Assembly: GCA_036927565.1 (NCBI GenBank)
Contig: JAYESD010000001.1
Span: 115,425,110-115,489,109, forward strand
Source of the DNA: Tuctoria greenei
Lineage: Eukaryota > Streptophyta > Magnoliopsida > Poales > Poaceae
Length of the DNA stretch: 64,000 nucleotides
Direction: 5' to 3'
Below are positions 21,650 to 33,030 of this stretch, piece after piece. The position numbers were made by a program, and so were the translations under genes. The notes under the pieces were generated by a model. It had not been told where the DNA came from and did not search any database. It was given only the letters and a program-made list of their open reading frames with translations. Every line of letters begins with the position of its first letter. The first letter of the stretch is position 1.

Positions 21650-23130
21650 GTGCTGTTCACAAACAAGACTCTCCGTGATATGGCATTTGACAAAGTTCAG
21701 ATAAGAGAAGGGCCCTGTGTCTTCAGATTTCATGCTTGGGATGTTGATACCCATGCAGAAAGGTGTGCACTACCGTATCACATCAAGATCAGTTTGGAAG
21801 ATATTCCCTTTCAGGCTTGGACTGAAGACACTGCAGCAAAGATCTTGGGGGATTCGTGTGCTATTCATCATGTAGCCGTTGAATCTAGGCAGAGAGAAGA
21901 CATGCATACATTTGGTTGTTGGGCATTCAGTCACGACACGAATCGGATTTCTCAAGTGGCTTATCTCACACTCATACAGCATACGGGTCAGCAAGGTCCC
22001 TATCCACAAACCCAATTCAACAGACCGAGAAACTTGCAGAGAGGTCACACATACAGAAGCCATAGACACATGGATTATGTAGAAGATCTCCTTTTCTATC
22101 ATCAACCTCCAGAGGATCTGATTGCAGATGGCAAAAGGCCAATTCGTGAATTCCATTGGCATTTTGGGCAAGTTGACGGGGATCTGCTAGAAGAGGAACT
22201 ACATCCGCCACCGCCTCAGTACCGTCGTCCGACTGCGTCCTAAACACGACGGGGCTGATCACCGCACTAGGCCTCGCCCCCTGATGGCCAGGATGGCCAG
22301 TTGGGTTAGCAATAGCAGCTCATGTAGAGGACGCCCTCTTGATCGCTCACATCATGGTGACTGGAATCGCGGGGAAAGTTCTCAACGTCGTAAGGCAGAT
22401 GCTTCTCCGCCCCTGGGAAGAGAGGATCTTACATTAAGGAACGTAGAACTATGCGACAGTTATGGAAAGCCAAGTCGGTGATCAAGCCGGTTCAGACTTA
22501 TAGAGTAGAGGAGGAAACTTCCAACCCGGTTCATACTTACAGAGAAGAGGAGGAAACTGCAAAAAATGAGGAATCTCGCTGCTCCGCAGCATCAGATGCA
22601 ATCACAATCATCCCCAACCCTAGTTTCTGGCCTAACACTATAGCTGCTGATCCTGAGAATACTCCAGGGATACCATCAGATGATGTAAGAAGTGGGAAGT
22701 CGGACGCCATGTTTATTTAGCCATCGGACGCTGCCTGTTCTCCAAAAGAAGACTCTGTGATTCAACCTGTGGTATCCGGAATTCTCACAAACTCCCAGGA
22801 TTAAGCATCTCAGATGATGGCAATCAGTCACAGGATACAGAGACAGACATTGCCAACAAACTCAAGGAATCTGAACATATGATACATAAGGAAGCTGGTA
22901 GGACACCTGACCCTGAAGGTCAAACTGTGCAACCAGTCATGCAAATTGAGAATTTATCTGCTGACCTAGTCTCCACTGTCGACAAGCTGTTGCTATTCTC
23001 TGAGGAAGTTGCGAACCCTACACAAGCTGCTTTGCTACCAGTGCCGCAAGTTAATCAGGATAAGGCTAGAGATGTTCTGAAACAGAAGAGGAAAAGACTA
23101 CAGAGACTCAGAGGCATAGTCCTAGGCTAA
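21650..23130 (+). pseudogene. LINE ORF1, copy 1
   Basis: This is an ORF1-type protein of a plant LINE, expected to bind the element RNA. The first part (to 22,243) reads MAFDKVQIREGPCVFRFHAW, then VKISLED-like and DSCAIHHVAVESRQREDM blocks. These resemble the C-terminal half of the DUF4283 family found in plant retroelements. The N-terminal half of that domain is absent, which suggests a 5'-truncated LINE. A 26-bp loss relative to copy 2 creates a stop (TCC TAA) at 22,241. Beyond it a polar, Arg/Ser-rich region (GRGRPLDRS equivalents) and a duplicated QTYRVEEET / HTYREEEET unit follow in broken frames, to about 23,130. No zinc knuckle is visible. Confidence 0.6.
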
Positions 23131-23756
23131 AGAACAAGATGAAGACTCGTAAACCAGCCATAAAAATGGCACAGGAGCTACTTGCAAAAAAATGGGACCT
23201 CCTCAAACCTGACAATACCATGGATGAGTCAACGTTGCAGAAGTATTTAAACACCTAGAAGAAGCCCCTCTCTCCTGCAGCACTGGAAGCAATTACTACC
23301 TTAACAGCAGTGACAGAAGAGAGGAAGAAATGCAAGGGCAAGGTGAAGAAAAGAGCCACACAGAATAACAAGGTGGTCGCACTCAAGGAAAAATGAAGCG
23401 CTTTAGAAGCCTCTCGCTCAGTAGTCTTGATGGATCAATTATGTGCTATCTTCTTGTTGGGTTGTGTTGTACCTTTTCTAGTTTGTTGTGTTTCCCTGTT
23501 ATGTCTTCTATTATCAAGGGATTTCTTAGCTGGTTGGCAGTTAGGAAAAGACACCCCTGCTTTTGTGATCAGGCCAGGAAGTGCTCGCCTTATGATCTAT
23601 GTATCGGTGTTGCTAGACTGTGTTGGCAGTGGTCCTGCTTTATGTTGTTAATATTGTTGCGTGTTGTCCCCTATTCCTATATCACTCTCCTCATTCCAAT
23701 TGATTATATGTGGCAAAGGAGAATATGGAACAAGTCAGTGACACTAACCCACCCCA
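23131..23756 (+). other. LINE inter-ORF region, copy 1
   Basis: The tail of ORF1 (Lys-rich, in broken frames) is followed by a stretch whose overlapping frames are hydrophobic (for example VCCVSLLCLLLSRDF). Copy 2 has the same arrangement at 44,884-45,192. The hydrophobic frame has no recognised domain and is probably untranslated spacer. Confidence 0.4.
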
Positions 23757-24614
23757 ATGAATGAAACAATTAATCATTATTCTTATATAACATGGAATGT
23801 CCACGGCCTGAATAGTAGAGCTAAACAAGCGGAAGTAAAGCAATTCATTCAGCTATATAAACCCATGATAGTCTGTTTGCAAGAGACAAAAATGGCAATG
23901 ATCACTTCACAAGTCATCAGAGACATCTTGGGAGCGCAATATGCAGATAATTTAGGATTTCTCCTGGCTGATGGAACTCGGGGAGGGATCCTGCTTACAT
24001 GTAACAATACTCATATGAAGCTGAATGGATTCACAACTCAAGCCTTCTCCATCTCAACAACGATATTCGATGAAAGGAGCACAAAATCCTCTACTATAAC
24101 CAGTGTATATGGTCCACAGTCGGAAGCTGAAAAGAGACTTTTTCTCACGGAGCTAAGACAACTAAAACATACAGCTCTCCCGACTTGGCTTATTTTGGGA
24201 AATTTCATCCTAATTTGCAGTGAAGGAGACAAAAGTGATGGACACATGAACAGACGTATGATGGAAAGATTCCACAGAACGTTGGATCATATTGAAGTAA
24301 AAGAAATTCCACTATTCAGACATCGTTTCACCTGGTCTAACGAGCAGCAACATCCTATACTAACAAGGATCGACCGTGCGTATATCACCCCTCATTGGGA
24401 AAGTATATATGGTGATCCCATTCTCCAGGCCTTATCTTCTTCTATATCTGATCACTGTCCGTTAATGCTGCTGCCGTTAGAGGTTGATTATAAAAGCTGC
24501 ACCTTCCGTTTTGAGGAACATTGGCCCAAGATGCCGGGTTTTTTTTGAATGTATCCAAGAAACCTGGCATAAACAGGTACCCGTACAACACAATGCCATG
24601 ACTATATTACATAT
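23757..24614 (+). pseudogene. LINE ORF2, copy 1: endonuclease part
   Basis: ORF2 starts MNETINHYSYITWNVHGLNS. It contains an apurinic-type endonuclease (EEP family), which nicks the target DNA in L1 elements. Seen motifs are WNVHGLNS, VCLQETKM (catalytic Glu), TSVYGPQSE and, at the C-terminal end, SISDHCPLMLLP (the SDH motif). The family GDFN motif reads GNFI here (LILGNFILI), so the catalytic Asp is lost. A run of eight T at about 24,539 shifts the frame to TGA; copy 2 has the same run. The frame would continue with ECIQETWHK up to the copia insertion. Confidence 0.85.
24610..24614 (+). repeat. copia target-site duplication, left
   Basis: CATAT here and at 34,893-34,897 flanks the copia element. 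The unoccupied site in LINE copy 2 (about 46,100) reads ACATATCCAGCTCTCC, which confirms the borders. Confidence 0.95.
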
Positions 24615-26476
24615 TGTAAGACCTATGTGTGCTGAATACATTGGCTTGTAGTGGATACACTTGGCTTTGATGCTAAAAGTTTTGAATTTCACCAAAACAC
24701 CTTTTTATCAAGGTCCGACTCTAGCTCTGAGCTACAGCAAGGTCCGACGGTAGGTCCGGCTTGGTTTGGGTAGCTCCGGTTACGTTCGATGCTAGGTCCG
24801 ACTAGCTTTGGTCAGCTCCGGTGAAGTTTTGTCTTTAGCTCCGGCATGTCTTTGATAGCTCTGACATGTTTTTGCTAAGCTCCAAAGTTGATTTTTCTAG
24901 CTCCAGCTTTTGGGATTACTAGTTCCGACTAGTTCTGGTTAGCTCCGGCGCTAGGTCTTGCTAGTTTTGTAAGCTCCGACGGGAGATTGGTTGTACTAGT
25001 TTTGGTAAGCTCCGGCGCTCGGTTCTACTAGCTCTTGTTAGCTCCGGCTCAAGCTCCGGGTTGCTCTGGCAACGTCCGTAACTTGACCGAAGTGCTTCTG
25101 CTTTTCATTTGCAATGTTTCGTACTTGCTTTACATGATTGGAAAGATTTCTTAGTATTCATTTGCTAAGTTTTTGGTGCGTTTTGGATGATATGGCTGAT
25201 ATCGTTTTGCTATATTATGCAACATGCTTACGTGAGGTTCTCACGTAGGGTGTTGTGTTCGGAACTAACTTGAGTCAAGTCGAGGACTCGGGCTCGTATG
25301 GATTGGTTGTTTATTCATGTGCAGGTGTTGCTTGAGTTCAAGACATGGCTGGTGACGGGATCCATTGGACTAGTCTCAGGGAGGAGATGAGGTTCCAACA
25401 ACCAAATTCAGGAGGAATTGTGGTTGAGCCGATCAGGAGGTTGCGCAGCATGATTGAATCAAGAGCAATGTATATGAAGGTATCGTGGACATCATTGGAA
25501 GATGTTTGCACGTGTGCAAGGAGTGCATGGACGTGGCTACATGGTTCCGAGACGTGATGAAGAGATGTGGACGTAAAGAGTTGGTCGAAAAGGTCCAACC
25601 AACTAGGTTATGGACTCAGGCTGCGGCTGAGTCGTGTTTGACTCAAATATGGAAAGATTTGAGTTGGTTATGATAGGATTTCGTGTGGGTCACAAATTTG
25701 AGTTGTTTAGGAATGTGGGATACGTTTCTAAGGTGTTTGGGAGTCTTAAGATTGCTTCTATCTGCGTATAGAAGAATCCTAAGCAGTTATGGAAAGTTAC
25801 GATTCCTGAACAGAGTAGGATTAGGTTCCTGATCAGAGTTGAGTTGGCTTTCGAGCTGGTTATATAAGCAAGGGAGCCCAGAGCTCGTGGTGCACGACTT
25901 TGGGGCTGTTCCTCTTGTGTTCTATTGAATAAAATTCGTAGTTTGAAGGAACTTTTGTGCCTTGTTCGTCCGACTTGTTCCAGACAAGTTTTACTCGTCG
26001 AGTTTCTAGATAGCACTACCTTTCGTCAGTGGTTTTATCATAACTCGAGTTTTACAGATCCAATTGACGTGATTCTTTTTGGGTTGTCTTCACAAATTTA
26101 TTTTCTATCATATGTCAAAATTTCACGGTCATTGGATTTGTGGTCTATGATCTACACCAGTTTCTTTGCAGCGTCCCAGAACTGTTTTTTCTCGGGTAGG
26201 GCAGATTGACCATTGTTTGATCTTTCGATCATAACTTGACTTTTTCTCGACGGATTTGAGTGATTCTTTTTGTGTCGTCTTCGTGACTTGATTCTCTCTG
26301 ATATCTATCACTTTTGTCACGGTGAAACACGTTTGGATTAGTCTCACACACGATTTCTTTAACATATCGTTTTTCTGCCGAAAGGGTTTGGGGTTTAATT
26401 GTTTCCGCTGCGTAAGATTTTTAAATCTACCAATCACCCCCCTCTGGTAGCTTTTCACGTGCTCTTCGATCCTACA
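24615..26476 (+). repeat. 5' LTR of the copia element
   Basis: It runs TGTAAGACCTATGTG ... CGATCCTACA. TATATAAG at 25,861-25,868 is the likely TATA box, and AATAAA near 25,928 the likely polyadenylation signal. Small frames inside (for example MAGDGIHWTSLREEM at 25,345) occur in both LTRs and have no known domain. Confidence 0.93.
24716..25080 (+). repeat. U3 array of GCTCCGG-type motifs
   Basis: About twenty degenerate copies of (A)GCTCCGGC / GGTCCGAC occur at irregular 15-35-bp spacing, separated by CTAGTTTTG-like spacers. The array is repeated in the 3' LTR at about 33,130-33,500. It may be a promoter or enhancer array. Confidence 0.6.
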
Positions 26477-26478
26477 AT

Positions 26479-26490
26479 TGGTATTAGAGC
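26479..26490 (+). promoter_or_regulatory. primer-binding site of the copia element
   Basis: TGGTATTAGAGC begins two bases after the 5' LTR. It differs from the usual TGGTATCAGAGC by one base and pairs with the 3' end of initiator Met-tRNA. Confidence 0.9.
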
Positions 26491-26538
26491 CTCGATGCTC
26501 TAATCTTTGTGATTTGCGCGTGTTTTTGACTAATCATC

Positions 26539-28761
26539 ATGGAGAAGTACTCCGCCAAACCTTGTGTGTTCGCTGGTATTGATTTTCAGGTTTGGAAGGC
26601 ACGCATGGAGGCTTTCATCTAGGCACAAGGCTTTGCAATATGGGAGAAGGTATACAAGCCTTACGAAGTGCCATCAAACGATCAAGTTACAACTACAAAT
26701 CTGAGAGATGTCAACAACAACAACAAGGCTCGGAACTTGATCATACAAGGATTAACACAAAGCGACTTCGACCGTGTTGCACACCTCCGATCTGCATACG
26801 ATGTGTGGAAAGCACTTTGTGACTACCACGAAGGATCCAACACGATCAAAGAGGTAAGGCAAGACATGTTCAAGAAAGAATACATGCGCTTCGAGATGCA
26901 ACCCGGTGAGTCAATTGATGATCTCTTTGCTCGCTTTAATAAAATTCTCAGCAACTTGTGTAGCGTCAATGTTAATTTTTCAGATGCTGAAAATGTTAGG
27001 CAATTGTTAAGTGCATTAGACATGTCAATTTGGGATATGAAAGTTATATCTATTCGTGAATCTACTGTCATGAGTACACTTACTTTAGATGTGCTATATT
27101 GCAAGCTAAAAACTCATGAAATTGATATAATATCACGTAAGAATCCCAACAAGTCTATTGCTTTTGTTTCTCAACGTGATATGCCTAGCTCCAGCCAATC
27201 TTCATCTTGTAGTACACTTGCTTTGTTGTCATCTCTAACCCTTGAACAGATTGAGGAGTTTCCAGAGGAGGAGCTAGCACTTCTCTCTACGAGGTTCTCA
27301 AAAGCATTGCAAAATGTGAGAACTAGAAGGAGAGGAAGCTCCGAACCTCAACGATGCTTCGAATGTGGTAAGATAGGACATTTTTGTTCAGATTGCCCTA
27401 TCCTTTCAGGTCCTACTTCCCGAGATGAAAAGAAAACAAGAACGAATCACTCCTTTGCAAAAGATATGAAGAAAAAGAAGGGTACCATAGGACGCAAGAT
27501 GATTAACAACTTCATCACTGCACTTCAAGAACTTAGTTCAAGTGATGTAGACTTTGAAAATGAAGATGATGATGATCTGGCCAACTTATGCTTCATGGCG
27601 GGCAAAACAAGATCAAGATCAAGTCAGGAGGATGCAGAACACAACAGTGAAGACGATGAGGTATGTTCTACCTGCAATGAAATGTGTGATGCTATTTCTC
27701 GTGCAACTATTATTGTCAAGAAAAAGGACAAAAAACTTAGGGATAATGCTGCTAAAATTGAATCACTAGAATCTGAAATTAACCGTTTAAAAACTTTGAT
27801 TCCTAGTGATGATGCATGTCCCTCATGTGACTTAATATATGAACAATTGTCCACATTAAGAAGTGCACACTCCTCCACTCTAGATATACTTGATGAGGAA
27901 ATTGAAAAGAACAGAGAGCTTGCTGCACTTAATGATAAAAACTTGAAAGATGCTAGCTGTTCTACAATTGATTTGCATTGTTCTACTTGTGATAATCTTG
28001 ATAAGAAACTACAGGATGCTATGAATGAAATTTCTATATTGAACAATGCTTTACGTTCTCATGAAGTTAAATTTTGTTCCAATTGCAAACTAAAAGGAAA
28101 AACTTCATGTGAAAATTGCCTTGATCTGTCCAACAAACTTGATGACATGCATAGGACATTAGATCGGTTTTGTAATGGGAATAAGAACCTAAACTTGCTG
28201 CTGAATTCTTCCAAGTCTTGCAATGATAAAACTGGTTTAGGTTTTGATTTTCATGCTCATGCTAAGTCACATCCACCTAAAATTGTAAAGACATTAGGAA
28301 GTGGTTTGATTCAAACAGTTCCTAAACAAAAAGGAGTGGTTTTCAAATCTGCAGGAGTGTTGCCTCATTCGGTTTCAAATAAAAATATTGCTTGCTCATC
28401 TAGAAATGAACACAAAGTTTAATTTCATTGTACCTTCTGTGGTAGAGATGGTCATGTCATAGATTTTTGTTATAGACTAGCTAAACAACAGAAAAGGGAA
28501 AGAATGGTTGCTAGATCTGATAACTTTCATGCAAAATTTGCTGCACACATTGAACCGAATGTACAACCTGCTGTTTTGAGTCAAAAACATTCAAAGCTTA
28601 CCTCTAGACCTTCAGTTTTTGCCTCCAGAGCTACTGATTTTTGTTCTACACAAGTAACACCTTATAGGTTAGTAGTCAAGAATAAAAAATCTCAAACTTT
28701 GACTCATAAACCTGCTGTTTTGTCTCAGCTCTCGCGTGTTTTTCCTGCTGCACTCGCGTGA
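26539..28761 (+). pseudogene. copia gag, broken
   Basis: The capsid precursor starts at ATG 26,539 (MEKYSAKPCVFAGIDFQVW). An in-frame TAG at 26,620-26,622 interrupts it. The frame then runs 26,623-28,422 with the copia capsid pattern (AYDVWKALCDYHEG, MQPGESIDDLFARFN). A CCHC zinc knuckle follows, CFECGKIGHFCSDC, at about 27,355. Next is a long charged coiled coil carrying regularly spaced Cys pairs (CSTCNEMC, CPSCDL, CSTCDN, CSNCKLKGKTSCENC). A TAA at 28,420-28,422 precedes a second knuckle, CTFCGRDGHVIDFC. The frame closes at 28,761, where a frame change leads into pol. The order is normal for copia; the length, about 740 codons, is large. Confidence 0.88.
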
Positions 28762-31700
28762 CTCAGTATTGGATTCCTAAATGCCTTTTGACTAACCCCA
28801 GTATTGAGTCATCGACGTATTGTGCTTTTATGTAGGTTACACGTTTGAGGAAGGAGAAAATTTGGATTGTGGATTCAGGTTGCCCACGCCACATGACCGG
28901 TAACAAAGATTGGTTCTCCTCCCTCTATTTTGTGTCACGTGTAGAAAATGTTACTTTTGCCGATAATTCTTCAACTCCTATAATTACTAAGGGCTCGGTT
29001 AGAGTAAATGATCACTACACTTTGAAGGATGTGGCACTTGTCAAAAATTTGAAATACAACTTGCTTTCTATTTCACAATTGCTAGATGAAAATCTGGAAA
29101 TTATTTTCAATAAAAACTGCTGCAAAGTTGTAAGTTCAAATAGTGAGCTTATTTTTAACATGTCTCGGTTTGGAAGAGTTTTTAAAGCTGATTTTGATAT
29201 GTCTTTTTCTAAGCATAGGTGTCTAGTTGCTAATGATTCAAAGGACTTATATTTTTGGCATCGTAGACTTGGTCACGTAGGCTTTGATCACCTAACGCGT
29301 GTTAGTGCTCTTGATCGCATATGTGGGCTGCCTAAGCTTAAAGGGGACAAAGAAATTGTGTGCTCTTCTTGTAGACATGCTAAGATGGTTGCAGGTTCAC
29401 ATACTCCTCTCACAATGATCATGACAACTGAACCATGTCAACTTTTGCATCTTGACACCGTAGGACCTTCACGTGTTCAATCCTTCGGAGGTAAATGGTA
29501 TGTTCTTGTTATTATTGATGATTATTCTAGATACTCTTGGGTTTACTTTATGGTGTCTAAGAATGAAGTTTTTAGTCACTTTAGAACTTTATTTCTTAGA
29601 TTATCAATTGATTATCCAGGATCTTTAAAAGCAATTAGAAGTGATAATGAAACTGAATTTAAAAATCAATCTTTTGATCACTTTTGTGCTAAAAATAGAA
29701 TAGATCATCAATTCTCTTCACCATATGTACCTCAACAAAATGGTGTTGTAGAAAGAAAGAATAGAACCTTAGTTGAGATGGCTAGGACTATGCTTGATGA
29801 ATATCAAACTCCTTGGAAATTTTGGGCTGATGCGTTAGCAACCGCTTGTTATGTCTTGAATCGTGTTTTCTTGCGTGCTAAGCTAGGTAAAACACCATAT
29901 GAGCACCGGTTTGGACATAGGCCTAGTGTTACACACTTTCGGGTCTTTGGTTGCAAATGCTTTGTTAAGAAACATGGTAATCTTGATAAATTTGAACCTA
30001 GATCCATTGATGGCATGTTTCTTGATTATCCATCTCATACTAGAGGCTACCGTGTGCTTTTACTTGACACTAACAAAATTGTGGAGACTTGTGAAGTGTA
30101 TTTTGATGAATCTAGCCCATGTAGTAGCTCAAACATTGCAGGTCCAGATCCATATCTGCAGGGGGAGAGCATTTTCATTGAAGATGAGGAAGAATTGGAG
30201 TTGCTGCCAGAAAATTCAGCAGTTAAAGACTTTGGTTTAACTCCAGATGTTAATTCTCAACCAGCACCGACAACCATCAATGCTGATTCAAATCATCCTC
30301 AAGCCACAAGCTCATCGATTTGTGATGAACATGAAGAAGAAGAAGAAGCTTGTGAGATATCTATTCCCCTACGGTTTTACAAAGATCATCCCCCACAACA
30401 GATGATTGGAAGCTTGCACGAACGAGTCACACGGTCCAGGTTTTGCGATCCAAACTCTCATGCCCATTCTGCTTTTGTTGCTTCTTTTGAACCCAAAGAT
30501 ATATCACACGCACTCACTAATGAATCTTGGATTATTGCCATGCAAGAAGAGTTAGAAAATTTTGAAAGAAATAATGTTTGGAAACTTGTACCTCCACCTC
30601 AAGGTCACACTTTAATTGAAACTAAATGGGTATTTAAAAATAAACAAAGTGAGGATGGGGTTGTGGTTAGGAATAAGGCTAGGTTGGTTGCTCAAGGTTT
30701 CACTCAAGTTGAAGGTCTAGATTTTGATGAAACTTTTGCTCCTGTCGCTAGATTAGAAGCCATAAGAATTTTGTTAGCTTTTGCAGCATCTAAAGGTTTT
30801 AAGCTATATCAAATGGATGTTAAAAGTGCTTTTCTTAATGGATACATAGATGAGGAGGTTTATGTCAAACAACCACCGGGTTTTGAAATCCAGATTTTCC
30901 TAATCATGTTTACAAACTGTCCAAAGCCTTATACGGTCTCAAACAAGCCCCTATAGCATGGTATGATAGGTTAAAAACATTCTTACTTAAAAAGGGGTTT
31001 ACCATGGGCAAGGTTGATAAAACTCTTTTTGTGCTTAAACATGGCAATGACTCATTATTCGTTCAAGTGTATGTGGTTGATATTATCTTTGGTTGTGCTT
31101 CTCATGATCTTGTGTCCTAGTTTTCAGCAATGATGAGTTCCGAATTTGAAATGAGTATGATGGGTGAACTCACTTACTTTTTGGGGCTGCAAATCAAGCA
31201 AACCTAGGAGGGTACCTTTGTGCATCAAACGAAGTATACCAAAGACCTCCTAAGGCGCTTCAACATGGACAAAAGCAAGCCTCTTCGGACACTAATGGGA
31301 ACAGCAACAACACTTGAACTTGATGAAGATGGTGAACCTGTGCATCAAAAAGAATATAGAAGCATCATCGGATCACTTTTGTACCTCACGGCATCAAGAC
31401 CGGACATACAATTCAGCGTATGTCTTTGTGCACGGTTTCAAGCTTCCCCACGTGTTTCGTCAAGCCGTCAAAAGGATTCTCAGGTACTTACATGGAACCC
31501 AAGAATTTGGCATTTTTCTTCCTTCTTCCTCAACCGTTACTTTGAAAGCTTTTTCGGATGCTGATTTTGGGTGTTGTAGGATTGATAGGAAAAGTACTTC
31601 CGGTGCTTATCATTTTCTTGGTAATTCTCTCGTTGCTTGGTCCTCTAGAAAACAAAATTCAGTTGCACAATCCACAGACGAATCTGAATATGTAGCTGCT

Positions 31701-32018
31701 GCTAGTGCTTGCTCATAAATTCTTTGGATTGTTCAAACACTTAAGGACTATGGGGTTGATCTAGATAGTGTTCCACTATTCTGTGATAACACTAGTGCCA
31801 TTTGCATTGCTAAAAACCCCGTGCAACATTCTAGAACTAAGCACATTGACATTAGATATCACTTTCTCAGAGATAATGTTGAAAAAGGAAACATTGTGCT
31901 TCACAATGTAGATACCGAACAACAATTGGCTGACATTTTTACAAAACCTTTGGATTTCACTCATTTTTGTTACATTCATAGTGAAATAGGGGTTATGCAT
32001 CCTCATGGCTTAAATTGA
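28758..32018 (+). pseudogene. copia pol: protease, integrase, RT, RNase H; broken
   Basis: The polyprotein begins VTQYWIPKCLLTN, with a TAG near 28,833. Protease shows WIVDSGCPRHMTG. Integrase shows HRRLGHVGFDHL with CSSCRHAK, then Asp in LHLDTVGPS, IRSDNETEF and QQNGVVERKNRT. RT shows KWVFKNKQ, KARLVAQGFTQ, MDVKSAFLNG. A frameshift near 30,885 shifts the reading. The RT catalytic box is YVVDIIFG in place of the family's YVDD, so one catalytic Asp is gone. TAG stops lie near 31,118 and 31,206, and a frameshift near 31,455. RNase H shows FSDADFGCCRIDRKSTSG and TKHIDIRYHFLRD, then TKPLDFTHF. The end is GVMHPHGLN. Confidence 0.9.
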
Positions 32019-33030
32019 GGGGGAGTTTTGAAACTTGGGAAGTCTATGTGTGAATCTGAAATTAAAATAATATGAGCATAGTATTTCATACATATATGAC
32101 TTTGTGATTCCTTTTACATGCTGAAATTTCTTACTACATTACTCGTGTTATACATTTTGTAGTTTTTGCCATGTCTAGTAATTGGAATAATTACTTACAC
32201 TAAATCTGGTCATGGTCAAACTTTCTTGCTGTTTTGAACTTGTTGCATGCTCATAAATGCTTTTAATCATAAAGAATTAATCAAGTAATCAACTCACATG
32301 TTGAGTTTTTATGAACAAATATAAATTGAGAAAAGATCAAGAGAATATGCATGCATCGCACTTCTTCTTTTGAGATAGCTTATCATTGCACTTAGATATG
32401 AACTTGGAAGAAGTTGTGTATGACTAAAACCATGTCCTTAAGCTTCTGATTGTCAAATGACATAGGCCTGGCTTGGTTGGTTAGAATAAGGCAGATGCGC
32501 ATATAATCTCTTGCAAATATCATATGATCTAAATTTATGCTTTGAAAAATAATAAAACGCAGCAACTAGTGTCATGCTTTCAGGTTTTGAAATAGTTAAG
32601 TTTGTGGGATCATGACTTGCTTAAATTGAAAATTACATTTGATCTCTAGCATGGCTTACACTACTTTATGTATCTCATTGATGTGATAGTGTAAGTTACT
32701 TGATAGTATGACTTGGATGAGCTTTGTTTTATATGATATGTTATAATATGCTCATAACAATTAAAATTTCTCTTTTACCTTGCTGAATACATTGTCAAAG
32801 GAGGAGAGATTAATCACACATTCAAAAAAGGGAAAAGATAATGTGCATCGGGAGAGATGATAAATGGGGAGAGATATGTGAATTTTGAATTTTTGCATTT
32901 TTGCTTTTCTTCTCATTTTATTTCTGATTTACAAAAAGGGGAGAAATTGTCGTCTTCAAAACTTTTAATGAGAATAAGCCAATGTTCGGATTTTAAATGG
33001 TGTTGCCAATGCATTCATCAAGGGGGAGAT
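32016..33030 (+). promoter_or_regulatory. copia 3' untranslated region with two polypurine tracts
   Basis: GAGGGGGAG lies right after the pol stop (about 32,017). A second tract, AAGGGGGAGA (33,020-33,029), abuts the 3' LTR and is the one that must prime plus-strand synthesis. About 1 kb of AT-rich DNA without a gene separates them, with further purine runs (GGAGGAGAGA, GGGGAGAGA). No envelope-like frame is seen. Confidence 0.7.

Noticed and set aside
21770..22171. Minus-strand 133-codon frame opposite LINE ORF1 (also 36,436-36,837)
   Set aside because: It is the complement of the conserved ORF1 sequence; the plus-strand protein has the recognisable pattern.
23393..23764. Hydrophobic frames between LINE ORF1 and ORF2 (also 44,884-45,192) as a membrane protein gene
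   Set aside because: Two overlapping frames are equally open, neither is conserved in frame between copies, and plant LINEs have no such gene.
25338..25673. Small proteins inside the copia LTRs (also at 33,753-34,088)
   Set aside because: They recur because the LTR is repeated, match no domain, and lie upstream of the LTR TATA box.
32019..33030. Envelope-like gene after copia pol
   Set aside because: No frame over about 65 codons is present, and there is no signal peptide or transmembrane pattern; only purine-rich strings stand out.
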